Assembly: GCF_014649535.1 (NCBI RefSeq)
Contig: NZ_BMTF01000006.1
Coordinates: forward strand, 316,147 to 380,146
DNA length: 64,000 nucleotides
Direction: 5' to 3'
Source: Streptomyces gelaticus
Lineage (GTDB): Bacteria; Actinomycetota; Actinomycetes; Streptomycetales; Streptomycetaceae
Shown here: piece by piece, positions 49,373-60,701 of the stretch
Position numbering within the stretch: the stretch's first letter is position 1
Layout of the letters: the number at the start of each line of letters is the position of its first letter
The notes under the pieces: model-generated
Told to the model about the DNA's origin: nothing
The model's database searches: none
The model's input: the letters and a program-made list of their open reading frames with translations, nothing else
Program-made: the position numbers and the translations under genes

Positions 49373-49378
49373 AGGCTG
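49373..49378 (+). promoter_or_regulatory. -10 box (TAGGCT) for rsmB
   Basis: TAGGCT 46 nt before the GTG of rsmB, in a 73-bp gap after fmt. A short inverted repeat (GCCCC-ACC-GGGGC) just upstream could be an fmt end. Confidence 0.45.
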
Positions 49379-49418
49379 GGAGGGTTCGCCCCCTCACCGT
49401 CAGCGGAGCACCTTTCAC

Positions 49419-50852
49419 GTGAACGACCAGCAGCGTCGCCGTCCCGCCAAGCCGCATCGCCGCCCCAGGAAGGACCCGGTCCGGTTCCTCGCCTTCGAAA
49501 CCCTCAGGGCCGTCGACGAACGGGACGCGTACGCCAACCTCGTCCTGCCCCCGCTGCTGAAGAAGGCACGCGCCAAGGGCGACTTCGACAACCGGGACGC
49601 GGCGCTGGCGACCGAGCTGGTCTACGGCACGCTGCGCCGCCAGGGGACGTACGACGCGATCGTCGCGGCCTGCATCGACCGGCCGCTGCGTGAGGTCGAC
49701 CCGCCGGTCCTGGACGTGCTCAATATGGGCGTGCACCAGCTGCTCGGCACCCGTATCCCCACCCACGCCGCGGTCTCCGCCAGCGTGGAGCTGGCCCGGG
49801 TGGTGCTCGGCGAAGGGCGGGCCAAGTTCGTCAACGCCGTGCTGCGCAAGGTCTCCGCGGACGACCTCGACGGCTGGGTGGCCCGGGTGGCCCCGCCCTA
49901 CGAGGAGGACCCCGAGGACCACCTCGCGGTCGTGCACTCGCATCCGCGCTGGGTGGTCTCGGCCCTGTGGGACGCGCTGGGCGGCGGCCGGGCCGGGATC
50001 GAGGACCTCCTCGAAGCGGACAACGAACGGCCGGAGGTCACCCTGGTCGCCCGCCCCGGCCGCTCCACCACCGACGAGCTGCTCACTGCCCTCGGCGACG
50101 GGAACGGCCTGCCGGGGCGCTGGTCGCCCTATGCCGTACGGATGGCGGAGGGCGGCGAGCCCGGGGCGCTGGCCGCCGTCCAGGAGGGCCGGGCGGGGGT
50201 CCAGGACGAGGGCAGCCAGCTGGTCGCCGCCGCCCTCGCCAACGCGCCGGTGGAGGGCAGCGACAACCGCTGGCTCGACGGCTGCGCGGGCCCCGGCGGC
50301 AAGGCCGCCCTGCTCGCCGCGCTCGCCGCCGAACGGGGCGCCGCCCTGCTCGCCGCCGAGAAGCAGCCGCACCGTGCCCGTCTCGTCGAGCGCGCGCTGG
50401 CCGGCAACCCCGGGCCGTACCAGGTGATCACCGCCGACGGCACCCGCCCGCCGTGGCGGCCCGGCGGTTTCGACCGGGTCCTGATGGACGTGCCCTGCTC
50501 GGGCCTCGGAGCCCTGCGCCGCCGCCCGGAGGCTCGCTGGCGGCGCCGCAAGGAGGACCTGGAGAACTTCGCGTCGCTTCAACGTGCCCTGCTGCGCGAG
50601 GCGTTGAAGGCCGTACGGGTCGGCGGCGTCGTCGGCTACGCGACCTGTTCGCCGCATCTCGCGGAGACCCGGGTCGTCGTCGACGACGTGCTCAGGGGCC
50701 GGGGCGGTCAGCCCGTCGAGGCCGAGTGGGTGGACGCCCGCCCGCTGATGCCGGGCGTGCCCGCGCTGGGAGACGGCCCCGACGTCCAGCTCTGGCCGCA
50801 TCTGCACGGCACGGACGCGATGTATCTGGCCCTGCTCCGGCGTACCGCCTGA
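49419..50852 (+). CDS. rsmB: 16S rRNA m5C967 methyltransferase RsmB (Sun/Fmu)
   Basis: RsmB methylates C967 of 16S rRNA. The 477-residue protein has an N-terminal NusB-like RNA-binding domain (about 20-150) and a Rossmann SAM domain with DGCAGPGGKAALLAAL (about 287-302), the Cys of DVPCSGLGALRRRPE (about 363) and the catalytic Cys of YATCSPH (about 411). GTG 49419 follows GGAGC. Lies before rpe; the stretch 50853-51013 holds a leaderless-type box only. Confidence 0.94.
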   Translation: MNDQQRRRPAKPHRRPRKDPVRFLAFETLRAVDERDAYANLVLPPLLKKARAKGDFDNRDAALATELVYGTLRRQGTYDAIVAACIDRPLREVDPPVLDVLNMGVHQLLGTRIPTHAAVSASVELARVVLGEGRAKFVNAVLRKVSADDLDGWVARVAPPYEEDPEDHLAVVHSHPRWVVSALWDALGGGRAGIEDLLEADNERPEVTLVARPGRSTTDELLTALGDGNGLPGRWSPYAVRMAEGGEPGALAAVQEGRAGVQDEGSQLVAAALANAPVEGSDNRWLDGCAGPGGKAALLAALAAERGAALLAAEKQPHRARLVERALAGNPGPYQVITADGTRPPWRPGGFDRVLMDVPCSGLGALRRRPEARWRRRKEDLENFASLQRALLREALKAVRVGGVVGYATCSPHLAETRVVVDDVLRGRGGQPVEAEWVDARPLMPGVPALGDGPDVQLWPHLHGTDAMYLALLRRTA

Positions 50853-51013
50853 ACCGGCCGATGCGGCCCGCGGCCGCCCGAAGCACCCGCCGCGGGCCGA
50901 AACGCCCGTATCGCGCGGAGAGGGCGCCTCGATCGCGCGAACTGTAATGATCCCGTGAGGCTTTGGCCCGCGCTGGGGCGGGGAAGCGGTGCGGAACATG
51001 GCAGGCTTGGGAC

Positions 51014-51697
51014 ATGGCCCAGATCAACCCCAGCATCCTGTCCGCCGACTTCGCCCGCCTCGCCGAGGAGGCGAAGGCGGTCGAAGGTGCCGACTGGCTC
51101 CACGTCGATGTGATGGACAACCACTTCGTGCCCAATCTGACCCTCGGCGTGCCGATCGTCGAATCGCTCAGCCGGGCCACAAAGACCCCGCTGGACTGCC
51201 ATCTGATGATCGAGGACCCCGACCGCTGGGCGCCCCGGTACGTCGAGGCGGGCGCCGGTTCCGTCACCTTCCACGCGGAGGCCGCGGCGGCCCCCGTACG
51301 GCTGGCGCGGGAGATCCGGGCCAAGGGCGCCCGTGCCTCCATGGCGCTCAAGCCCGCGACGCCCATCGAGCCGTACGAGGACCTGCTCCCCGAGCTCGAC
51401 ATGCTGCTGATCATGACGGTGGAGCCGGGCTTCGGCGGCCAGGCATTCCTGGACATCATGCTGCCGAAGATCCGCCGCACCCGTGAGCTGATCTCCAAGC
51501 ACGGTCTCGAACTGTGGCTCCAGGTCGACGGCGGCGTCTCGGAGTCCACCATCGAGCGGTGCGCCGAGGCCGGTGCGGACGTCTTCGTCGCGGGTTCGGC
51601 GGTGTACGGGGCGGCGGACCCGGCCGAAGCGGTGCGGGCCCTGCGCGCCAAGGCCGACGGGGCCACCGCCTCGGCGGCCTGGGCGTGCGGTCACTGA
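51014..51697 (+). CDS. rpe: Ribulose-phosphate 3-epimerase
   Basis: Rpe interconverts ribulose-5-phosphate and xylulose-5-phosphate in the pentose phosphate pathway. The 227-residue TIM barrel has [34 protein letters not shown] with metal-binding His/Asp, [22 protein letters not shown] and LQVDGGVS. The ATG at 51014 has no ribosome site; CAGGCT 6 nt upstream suggests a leaderless start, less strong than the others. A SorC-type regulator lies downstream. Confidence 0.94.
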   Translation: MAQINPSILSADFARLAEEAKAVEGADWLHVDVMDNHFVPNLTLGVPIVESLSRATKTPLDCHLMIEDPDRWAPRYVEAGAGSVTFHAEAAAAPVRLAREIRAKGARASMALKPATPIEPYEDLLPELDMLLIMTVEPGFGGQAFLDIMLPKIRRTRELISKHGLELWLQVDGGVSESTIERCAEAGADVFVAGSAVYGAADPAEAVRALRAKADGATASAAWACGH

Positions 51698-51816
51698 CAC
51701 CGGGACCGACGCCTGCTGCCGATTGCGGGTCGGCCGGGCCAAGGGCAGATGAATGCGGTCCGACGGGACCGGTCAGGAAACGCCGGATCTGACAGGATGA
51801 ACGGCGTATCGAGAGT

Positions 51817-52866
51817 GTGAACAGCAGTGAGGAGATCGCGGTGTCTGCAATGTCGGCGGGCCGGTCCGCCCTGCGGATGGGGCCCGCGGAGCTGGTGCAG
51901 GCGGCGGCCATGGCCCGCCGCTTCTACCTCGAGGGAAAGTCGAAGATCCAGATCGCCGAGGAGTTCGGCGTCAGCCGCTTCAAGGTGGCCCGGGTCCTGG
52001 AGACGGCTCTTGAGCGCGATCTCGTACGGATCGAGATCCGCGTCCCCGCCGAGCTGGACGCCGAGCGTTCCGACGCGCTCCGCGCGCGCTACGGGCTGCG
52101 TCACGCGGTCGTCGTCGAATCCCCGGCCGAGGAGCAGGACGACGCACCGGACCCGGAGAACCTGGGCGAGGTCGCGGCCGATCTCCTCGGCGAACTGGTG
52201 AACGAGGGCGATGTGCTCGGGCTGGCCTGGGGCCGGTCCACCATCCACATGGCCGCGGCGCTCGACCGGCTGCCGCCGTGCACGGTCGTCCAGCTCACCG
52301 GGGTGTACGACGCGGGGACGGCCGAACGCGGCTCCGTCGAGGCGGTCCGGCGGGCCGCCCAGGTGTCCGGCGGCGAGGCCCACCCCATCTACGCCCCGAT
52401 GCTGCTCCCCGACCCGGCCACGGCCGCCGCGCTGCGCCACCAGACCGGCATCGCCCGCGCCTTCGAGTACTTCGACAAGGTGACGGTCGCGGCGGTCTCC
52501 ATCGGCTCCTGGGAGCCGGGCATCTCGACCGTCCACGACATGCTCAGCGACGAGGAGCGGGCGCACTACGCCTCGCTCGGCGTCGCGGCGGAGATGTCGG
52601 CGCACCTCTTCGACACCGAGGGCCGGCGGGTCGGGCGGGACCTGGGGGAGCGGTGCATCACGGTCGAGGCCGACCGGCTGCGCCGGATCCCCGAGGTGGT
52701 GGCGATCGCGGGCGGCCAGCGCAAGGCCGCGGCGATCGGGGCGGTGCTGCGGTCCGGGCTCGTCACCAGCCTGGTGACGGACACGGCGGCGGCGGACTAT
52801 CTGCTGACGGAATCCGCGGCGCCGCAGCGGCCTGCGCTGGAGCGGGCCGACCCGGACGGCGCCTGA
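51817..52866 (+). CDS. SorC/CggR-type sugar-binding transcription regulator
   Basis: A 349-residue regulator with an N-terminal helix-turn-helix (about 30-70, FYLEGKSKIQIAEEFGVSRFKVARVLETAL) and a C-terminal effector domain of the SorC type (LGLAWGRSTIHMAAAL, IAGGQRKAAAIGAVLRSG). Such proteins sense phosphorylated sugars and usually control a nearby sugar operon. The neighbour rpe is a plausible target, which is inference. GTG 51817 is given; GTG 51841 has a much better ribosome site (GAGGAG at 51828-51833) and may be the real start. A terminator follows at 52893-52927. Confidence 0.88.
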   Translation: MNSSEEIAVSAMSAGRSALRMGPAELVQAAAMARRFYLEGKSKIQIAEEFGVSRFKVARVLETALERDLVRIEIRVPAELDAERSDALRARYGLRHAVVVESPAEEQDDAPDPENLGEVAADLLGELVNEGDVLGLAWGRSTIHMAAALDRLPPCTVVQLTGVYDAGTAERGSVEAVRRAAQVSGGEAHPIYAPMLLPDPATAAALRHQTGIARAFEYFDKVTVAAVSIGSWEPGISTVHDMLSDEERAHYASLGVAAEMSAHLFDTEGRRVGRDLGERCITVEADRLRRIPEVVAIAGGQRKAAAIGAVLRSGLVTSLVTDTAAADYLLTESAAPQRPALERADPDGA

Positions 52867-52892
52867 GCGGTCCCGGGGCTGCGGGCAAGCGA

Positions 52893-52927
52893 GAGGCCCG
52901 GACGGCGCGCGGCGCTGTCCGGGCCTC
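52893..52927. terminator. Bidirectional terminator between the SorC-type and terpene synthase genes
   Basis: A 16-bp stem with one G-T pair: GAGGCCCGGACGGCGC (52893-52908) and GCGCTGTCCGGGCCTC (52912-52927), 3-nt loop. It lies in the 76-bp gap between convergent genes. Confidence 0.8.
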
Positions 52928-52942
52928 CCGGCCCGGCGGGGC

Positions 52943-53965
52943 TCAGTCCCGGGCCGGGCCCAGGACCGTCGCCTCCAGATACTCCTCCGGCTCCTCGTAC
53001 TGGCTCACATCGGCCGGGTTGTAGCGCGGGGTCTGCCGCGACCAGTCGAGATTGCCGCGCATCCAGCTCCGCATGCCGTCCAGATACGGCGCGAGCATCC
53101 AGGACAGCTGCGGGTACGCGGTCAGCAGCTCGGACTCGGCGGTGAGGAAGCGTTCCGTCTCCGCCGCGATCCGGGCGCAGACGTGTTCGAGCGCCTGCCG
53201 CTCGCCGTAGCCGCGATGGTGCCGGACCAGGTGGACGAGATTGTGGATCTCGCCGAGCACCTGCTCCTTCTCGTACGAATACACGTCGTTGGCCCAGCAC
53301 ACGACGTTGCACGAGGCTTCCAGCGCGGTGATGAACCGGGAGTCGTTGTGGATCGACTCGGGAGCCTCGATCCCGGCCACGATCTCTATCAGGTCCATGC
53401 AGACGTGTATCGCGCCGGTGTGGCGCCGCTGGGCGATGTACGTCTCCTCGGACGGCACCACGCCGCCGGCCCGGTTCCCCGCCTCCCAGGTGGTGGTGGT
53501 CGTGAGGTACGTGGTGAGGTGCCAGCCGAACCGGGTGCGCCAGTGCGGGGCGGCGGCCGGTGTCGTGCGCTTCCACAGATCGGCCAGCGCGACCACGGCG
53601 GCGGGGAGCGGTCCGTCCGGCAGGGTGCCCGGGGTGTCGCTCTCGATCACGGCGCGCATCAGCTCGACCACGTCGCGCACGGGCTCGGGGCTGCGGCCGA
53701 GATGGCCGTCGTCGAGCTGGTCGTCGACGAGAAAGAGCCAGACGAACCAGTCGGCGACGAGGTCGAGATTCTCGGCGTCCGCGGTCGGGTACACCATGCC
53801 GACGAACGATCCGAAGTCCGCCTGCTCGAAGCGGTTCCTGGCCGAATCGCGATGGACCAGACCTGTGTTGCGCGTCCATTCGTCGAGGTGGACCCGGGTT
53901 TGCCCGACGTGCGGGTTGGTTCGCTGGGGGAACGGGCAGTAGATGTCCGGCAGTTCGCTCTCCAC
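52943..53965 (-). CDS. Class I terpene synthase, sesquiterpene cyclase-like
   Basis: A 340-residue class I terpene cyclase, of the bacterial pentalenene-synthase-like group. The metal motif is DDQLDD (residues 81-86), the NSE triad is NDVYSYEKE (226-234), the pyrophosphate-sensing Arg180 is exactly 46 residues before it, and the C-terminal RY pair is present in PRYNP, so it should be active. Substrate is probably farnesyl diphosphate; the product cannot be read from sequence. No prenyl transferase, P450 or methyltransferase is nearby. GTG 53965 is the only plausible start, with a weak ribosome site (GGAGAGG) about 13 nt upstream. Divergent from guaB1. Confidence 0.88.
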   Translation of the reverse strand: MESELPDIYCPFPQRTNPHVGQTRVHLDEWTRNTGLVHRDSARNRFEQADFGSFVGMVYPTADAENLDLVADWFVWLFLVDDQLDDGHLGRSPEPVRDVVELMRAVIESDTPGTLPDGPLPAAVVALADLWKRTTPAAAPHWRTRFGWHLTTYLTTTTTWEAGNRAGGVVPSEETYIAQRRHTGAIHVCMDLIEIVAGIEAPESIHNDSRFITALEASCNVVCWANDVYSYEKEQVLGEIHNLVHLVRHHRGYGERQALEHVCARIAAETERFLTAESELLTAYPQLSWMLAPYLDGMRSWMRGNLDWSRQTPRYNPADVSQYEEPEEYLEATVLGPARD

Positions 53966-55739
<1,774 letters not shown>

Positions 55740-55757
55740 TCCCGGAGTACCGCGACG

Positions 55758-55797
55758 CCGGTGCCCCTCCAGGCCGTTCGGCCGGGAGGGGCACCGG
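55758..55797 (+). terminator. Hairpin terminator after guaB1
   Basis: A 13-bp stem CCGGTGCCCCTCC (55758-55770) with GGAGGGGCACCGG (55785-55797). The 14-nt loop has its own GGCC/GGCC pairing. Confidence 0.8.
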
Positions 55798-55924
55798 TGT
55801 TTCCGGATACTTCCGCCGGGGGAACGGATGACCGGTTCCGGACCTCGTCGAACCCCCAATTGCCGCTCGGCCTAAGTAACATGAATCCCAATCAGCTGCC
55901 CGTTCCTGCGTGGTAAGGGATCTC

Positions 55925-57382
55925 ATGTCCTTCTTCACCGACCTGGCCCATCAGTACATCGACGGAGAGTGGAGGCCGGGCAAGGGTTCCTGGGACATCA
56001 TCGACTTCAATCCGTACAACGGCGAGAAGCTCGCCTCGATCACGGTCGCCACGGCCGACGAGGTGGACCAGGCCTACCGGTCCGCGCAGGACGCCCAGCG
56101 GGCCTGGGGCGACACCAACCCGTACACCAGGCGGACGGTGCTGGAGCGGGCGCTGCGCATCGTCGAGGAGCGCGAGTCCGAGATCGGTGACGCGATCGTC
56201 GCGGAGCTGGGCGGCACCCGGCTGAAGGCGGCCTTCGAGCTGCATCTCGCCAAGGAGTTCCTGCGGGAGTCGGTCCAGCTCGCGCTGCGGCCCACCGGGC
56301 AGATACTGCCCTCGCCGACCGAGGGCAAGGAGAACCGCGTCTACCGGGTGCCCGTCGGCGTCGTGGGCGTCATCAGCCCCTTCAACTTCCCCTTCCTGCT
56401 GTCCCTGAAGTCGGTCGCCCCCGCCCTGGCGCTCGGCAACGCGGTGGTGCTCAAGCCGCACCAGAACACCCCGGTCTGCGGCGGCACCCTGGTGGCGAAG
56501 GTGTTCGAGGAGGCCGGGCTGCCGGCCGGCCTGCTGAACGTCGTGGTCACCGACATCGCCGAGATCGGCGACGCCCTGCTGGAGCACCCCGTTCCCCAGG
56601 TCATCTCCTTCACCGGCTCGGACAAGGTGGGACGGCACGTCGCCACGGTCTGCGCGGCGAACCTGAAGCGCGCCGTGCTCGAACTCGGCGGCAACAGCGC
56701 GCTGATCGTTCTCGACGACGCCGATCTGGACTACGCCGTGGACGCGGCCGTGTTCAGCCGGTACGTGCACCAGGGCCAGGTCTGCATGGCCGCCAACCGG
56801 ATCCTGGTCGACCGGGCGGTGGAGCAGGAGTTCACCGAGAAGTTCGTCGCCAAGGTCGCCTCGCTACCCGTCGGTGACCCGGCCGCCCCGGGGACCGTGA
56901 TCGGTCCGCTGATCAACTCCTCGCAGGCCGAGGCCATTTCCTCGCTCGTCGAGCAGGCCGTGGCGGCCGGTGCGACGGCCCTGCTGCACGGCCGGACCGA
57001 GGGCAATCTGGTGAGCCCGTCCGTGCTGACCGCCCTGGCCGCCGATTCCCCCGTCCTGTCCCAGGAGATCTTCGGGCCGGTCGCGCTCATCGTGCCGTTC
57101 GACGGCGAGGACGAGGCGGTGCGGATCGCCAACGACACCCCGTACGGACTGAGCGGCGCGGTGCACACCGGCGACATCGAGCGCGGCGTGCGGATCGGGC
57201 AGCGCATTCACACCGGCATGATCCACATCAACGACGGCACGGTCCACGACGAGCCGATCGTCCCCTTCGGCGGCGAGAAGAGCTCCGGCCTCGGCCGGCT
57301 GAACGGCGACGCGATGGCCGAGGCCTTCACCACCCAGAAGTGGATCTCGGTGCAGCACGGCCGCTCGCAGTTCCCGTTCTGA
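55925..57382 (+). CDS. NAD(P)-dependent aldehyde dehydrogenase
   Basis: A 485-residue aldehyde dehydrogenase of the group that includes aromatic (benzaldehyde/vanillin-type) aldehyde dehydrogenases. Catalytic residues are Asn154 (SPFNFP), Lys177, Glu253 (LELGGNS) and Cys287 (QGQVCMAANR), all present. The C-terminal TTQKWISVQHGRSQFPF is typical of this group. ATG 55925 follows AAGGGAT. The next gene is an AsnC-type regulator, and davAB follows; oxidation of glutarate semialdehyde from lysine breakdown is one possibility, but an aromatic substrate is equally likely. Confidence 0.9.
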   Translation: MSFFTDLAHQYIDGEWRPGKGSWDIIDFNPYNGEKLASITVATADEVDQAYRSAQDAQRAWGDTNPYTRRTVLERALRIVEERESEIGDAIVAELGGTRLKAAFELHLAKEFLRESVQLALRPTGQILPSPTEGKENRVYRVPVGVVGVISPFNFPFLLSLKSVAPALALGNAVVLKPHQNTPVCGGTLVAKVFEEAGLPAGLLNVVVTDIAEIGDALLEHPVPQVISFTGSDKVGRHVATVCAANLKRAVLELGGNSALIVLDDADLDYAVDAAVFSRYVHQGQVCMAANRILVDRAVEQEFTEKFVAKVASLPVGDPAAPGTVIGPLINSSQAEAISSLVEQAVAAGATALLHGRTEGNLVSPSVLTALAADSPVLSQEIFGPVALIVPFDGEDEAVRIANDTPYGLSGAVHTGDIERGVRIGQRIHTGMIHINDGTVHDEPIVPFGGEKSSGLGRLNGDAMAEAFTTQKWISVQHGRSQFPF

Positions 57383-57493
57383 CCGGTCACGCTCTGCGGT
57401 GAGCGCGCCGGGTCGCGCGCTCCATGGTCTACTTCGGGGGCGGCCCGTGCCGCCCCCGAAACCGGACATCGCAGAGATGGTGAACCGCCCGAA

Positions 57494-57949
57494 GTGCGCC
57501 TGAACGACCTCGACGAACGCATCGTCCACGCCCTCGCCGAAGACGCCCGGCGCTCCTATGCCGACATCGGCGCGATGATCGGCCTGTCCGCGCCCGCCGT
57601 GAAACGCCGGGTGGACCGGCTGCGCGCCGAGGGCGCCATCACCGGCTTCACGGTCCGGGTGGACCCGGCGGCACTGGGCTGGGAGACCGAGGGGTTCATC
57701 GAGATCTACTGCAGCCGCAACACCTCGCCAGAGGCGATCAAGCAGGGGCTCGCGCGCTATCCGGAGATCGCGTCGGCCTCCACGGTGACGGGGGAGGCCG
57801 ACGCGATCGTGCAGGTCTTCGCCGCGGACATGCGCCACTTCGAGCAGGTTCTGGAGCGGATCGCGGGCGAGCCGTACGTGGAACGGACGAAGTCCGTGCT
57901 GGTGCTGTCCCCACTGCTGCGACGGTACTCCTCGGGCGCGCCGGAGTAG
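57494..57949 (+). CDS. AsnC/Lrp family transcription regulator
   Basis: A 151-residue regulator with an N-terminal helix-turn-helix (RLNDLDERIVHALAEDARRSYADIGAMIGLSAPAVKRRV) and a C-terminal RAM (effector-binding) domain (about 65-145). Members bind amino acids. The downstream davA-davB pair acts on lysine, so lysine or 5-aminovalerate is a sensible effector guess. GTG 57494 is the start; it is separated from davA by about 200 bp that contain a promoter. Confidence 0.92.
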   Translation: MRLNDLDERIVHALAEDARRSYADIGAMIGLSAPAVKRRVDRLRAEGAITGFTVRVDPAALGWETEGFIEIYCSRNTSPEAIKQGLARYPEIASASTVTGEADAIVQVFAADMRHFEQVLERIAGEPYVERTKSVLVLSPLLRRYSSGAPE

Positions 57950-58078
57950 GTACCGCGCGCCGGGCCGCGTGAGACCTGAGTCACCCCTATTGACCTGCGA
58001 AGACGTCCCACGCAATGAATCGCCGCGCACGGCCGTCGGCGCGCAACGGATCGACGGTGCACGCGCAACGCTCGCGCC

Positions 58079-58108
58079 TTGTCCGGTGCGAGCGGCGGAC
58101 CGTACCTT
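58079..58108 (+). promoter_or_regulatory. Promoter of davA
   Basis: -35 TTGTCC (58079-58084), 18-bp spacer, -10 TACCTT (58103-58108), 40 nt before the davA start. A separate promoter supports davAB as a unit distinct from the regulator gene. Confidence 0.55.
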
Positions 58109-58148
58109 CGATACGTCCCCGCCCAGCCCGCACCGCCCGAGGTCAGCC

Positions 58149-58946
58149 ATGCCGCCGTTGCGCACCGCCCTGCTCCAGAACTCCGGACGCCCCGGGCACG
58201 TGGCCGAGAACATCGAGGTGCTCGACGGAGCCGCGCGGCGGGCGGCGGACGCCGGGGCGCGGCTGCTGGTCTGTCCTGAGCTCTTCCTGACCGGATACGC
58301 GATCGGGGCCGAGGTGCCGCGGCTGGCCGAGCCGGCCGACGGGCCGTCCGCCCTGGCCGTCGGCGAGATCGCCGCCCGGCACGGGCTCGCCGTCCTCTAC
58401 GGCTACCCGGAGCGCGCGGGCGAGCAGATCTTCAACGCAGCGCAGCTCATCGGGCCGGACGGCACGGCGCTCGCGAACTACCGCAAGACCCACCTCTTCG
58501 GCGGCTTCGAGCAGGAGTGGTTCACCCCGGGCGAGCAGGCCGTGGTCCAGGCCGAGCTGGACGGCGTACGCATCGGGATCGTGATCTGTTACGACGTGGA
58601 GTTCCCGGAGAACGTCCGCGCCCACGCCCTCGCGGGCACCGATCTGCTCCTGGTGCCCACCGCGGTGATGCACCCCTTCCAGTTCGTCGCCGAGTCCGTC
58701 GTGCCCGTCCGCGCCTTCGAGAACCAGATGTACGTGGCGTACGTCAACAGGACCGGCCAGGAGGGCGAGTTCGAGTTCGTCGGGCTGAGCTGTCTGGCCG
58801 GTCCCGACGGCGCCGTCCGCAGCCGCGCCGGACGCGGCAAGGAACTGGTCGTCGGCGAGGTGGACCCCGCGCTGCTGAGCGCCTCGCGCGCCGCCAACCC
58901 GTATCTGCACGACCGCCGCCCCGGTCTGTACGGCTCACTCGTCTGA
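58149..58946 (+). CDS. davA: 5-aminovaleramide amidohydrolase-like nitrilase-superfamily amidase
   Basis: A 265-residue nitrilase-fold amidase. The catalytic triad is complete: Glu44 (CPELFLTGY), Lys113 (YRKTHLFGG) and Cys147 (VICYDVEFPE). Directly before davB, its length and order match the Pseudomonas davBA pair, in which DavA hydrolyses 5-aminovaleramide to 5-aminovalerate. ATG 58149 is given; its ribosome site is weak, and the short leader from the promoter at 58103 is consistent. Other amides are possible substrates. Confidence 0.82.
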   Translation: MPPLRTALLQNSGRPGHVAENIEVLDGAARRAADAGARLLVCPELFLTGYAIGAEVPRLAEPADGPSALAVGEIAARHGLAVLYGYPERAGEQIFNAAQLIGPDGTALANYRKTHLFGGFEQEWFTPGEQAVVQAELDGVRIGIVICYDVEFPENVRAHALAGTDLLLVPTAVMHPFQFVAESVVPVRAFENQMYVAYVNRTGQEGEFEFVGLSCLAGPDGAVRSRAGRGKELVVGEVDPALLSASRAANPYLHDRRPGLYGSLV

Positions 58947-58996
58947 GCCCGCCCTCCCCGTACCAACTGTTCAACCGCGCAAGGAGTCCGTACCCC

Positions 58997-60688
58997 ATGA
59001 CGTCCACGGTGCCCAACGCCGTCCAGCACACCGACGCCACCGAGCCGATCACGATGTTCGGGCCGGACTTCCCCTACGCGTACGACGACTTCCTGGCGCA
59101 CCCCGCCGGCATCGGGCAGATCCCGGCGACCGAGCACGGCACCGAGGTGGCCGTCATCGGCGGCGGGCTCTCCGGCATCGTCGCCGCGTACGAGCTGATG
59201 AAGATGGGGCTCAAGCCCGTCGTCTACGAGGCGGACCGGATCGGCGGCCGGCTGCGCACCGTCGGCTTCGAGGGCTGCGATCCACAGCTCACCGCCGAGA
59301 TGGGTGCCATGCGCTTCCCGCCCTCCTCCACCGCGCTCCAGCACTACATCGACCTGGTCGGCCTGGAGACGAAGCCGTTCCCCAACCCGCTCTCCGCGGC
59401 CACCCCGTCGACCGTCGTCGACCTCAAGGGCGAGTCGCACTACGCGCGGACCATCGAGGACCTGCCGCAGGTCTACCGCGACGTGATGGACGCCTGGAAC
59501 CGCTGCCTGGAGGAGGGCGCGGACTTCTCCGACATGAACCGCGCGATGCGCGAGCGCGACGTGCCGCGCATCCGGGAGATCTGGGCGGAGCTCGTCCGCA
59601 AGCTCGACAACCAGACCTTCTACGGATTCCTCTGCGACTCCGACGCCTTCCAGTCGTTCCGGCACCGGGAGATCTTCGGCCAGGTCGGTTTCGGCACCGG
59701 CGGCTGGGACACCGACTTCCCCAACTCCATCCTGGAGATCCTGCGCGTCGTCTACACCGAGGCGGACGACCACCACCGGGGCATCGTCGGCGGCAGCCAG
59801 CAGCTCCCGCTGCGGCTCTGGGACCGCGAGCCGCAGAAGATCGTCCACTGGCCGCTCGGTACGTCGCTCTCCTCGCTGCACGACGGCGAGCCCCGGCCCG
59901 CCGTGACCCGGCTGAACCGCACCGCCGGCAACCGGATCACCGTCACCGACGCCACCGGTGACATCCGTACCTACCCGGCCGCGATCTTCACCGGCCAGTC
60001 CTGGCTGCTGCTCTCGAAGATCGACTGCGACGACGCGCTCTTCCCGATCGACCACTGGACGGCGATGGAGCGCACCCACTACATGGAGTCGTCCAAGCTC
60101 TTCGTGCCCGTCGACCGGCCGTTCTGGCTCGACAAGGACGAGGCCACGGGGCGGGACACCATGTCGATGACGCTCACCGACCGGATGACCCGGGGGACGT
60201 ACCTCCTGGACGACGGTCCCGACCGGCCCGCCGTCATCTGCCTCTCGTACACCTGGTGCGACGACAGCCTGAAGTGGCTGCCGCTCTCCCCGAACGAGCG
60301 CATGGACGTCATGCTGAAGTCGCTCGGCGAGATCTATCCGGACGTCGACATCCGGAAGCACGTCATCGGCAACCCGGTGACGGTGTCCTGGGAGAACGAG
60401 CCGTGGTTCATGGGCGCGTTCAAGGCCAACCTGCCGGGCCACTACCGCTACCAGCGGCGGCTGTTCACCCACTTCATGCAGGACCGGCTGCCCGCCGACC
60501 GACGGGGGCTGTTCCTGGCGGGCGACGACATCTCCTGGACGGCCGGCTGGGCCGAGGGCGCCGTACAGACCGCGCTCAACGCCGTCTGGGGTGTGATGAC
60601 CCAGTTCGGCGGCGCGACCGATGCGACGAACCCCGGCCCCGGCGACGTCTTCGACGACATCGCCCCGGTCGAACTCCCGGAGGACTGA
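58997..60688 (+). CDS. davB: Lysine 2-monooxygenase-like flavin amine oxidase
   Basis: A 563-residue flavin amine oxidase of the amino acid 2-monooxygenase group. From memory of the family it looks like DavB, which converts lysine, oxygen and FAD to 5-aminovaleramide and CO2: ITMFGPDFPYAYDDFLAHPAG, the FAD motif VAVIGGGLSG (51-60), EADRIGGRLRT, FGTGGWDTDFPNS, MTLTDRMTRGTYL, PGHYRYQRRLFTHFMQ, and AGDDISWTAGWAEGAVQTALNAVWG. Tryptophan or phenylalanine 2-monooxygenases are the closest alternatives. AAGGAG lies 10 nt before ATG 58997. With davA it gives lysine to 5-aminovalerate; the downstream DavT and DavD are not in the window. Confidence 0.87.
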   Translation: MTSTVPNAVQHTDATEPITMFGPDFPYAYDDFLAHPAGIGQIPATEHGTEVAVIGGGLSGIVAAYELMKMGLKPVVYEADRIGGRLRTVGFEGCDPQLTAEMGAMRFPPSSTALQHYIDLVGLETKPFPNPLSAATPSTVVDLKGESHYARTIEDLPQVYRDVMDAWNRCLEEGADFSDMNRAMRERDVPRIREIWAELVRKLDNQTFYGFLCDSDAFQSFRHREIFGQVGFGTGGWDTDFPNSILEILRVVYTEADDHHRGIVGGSQQLPLRLWDREPQKIVHWPLGTSLSSLHDGEPRPAVTRLNRTAGNRITVTDATGDIRTYPAAIFTGQSWLLLSKIDCDDALFPIDHWTAMERTHYMESSKLFVPVDRPFWLDKDEATGRDTMSMTLTDRMTRGTYLLDDGPDRPAVICLSYTWCDDSLKWLPLSPNERMDVMLKSLGEIYPDVDIRKHVIGNPVTVSWENEPWFMGAFKANLPGHYRYQRRLFTHFMQDRLPADRRGLFLAGDDISWTAGWAEGAVQTALNAVWGVMTQFGGATDATNPGPGDVFDDIAPVELPED

Positions 60689-60701
60689 GACCCGTTCGGT
60701 G

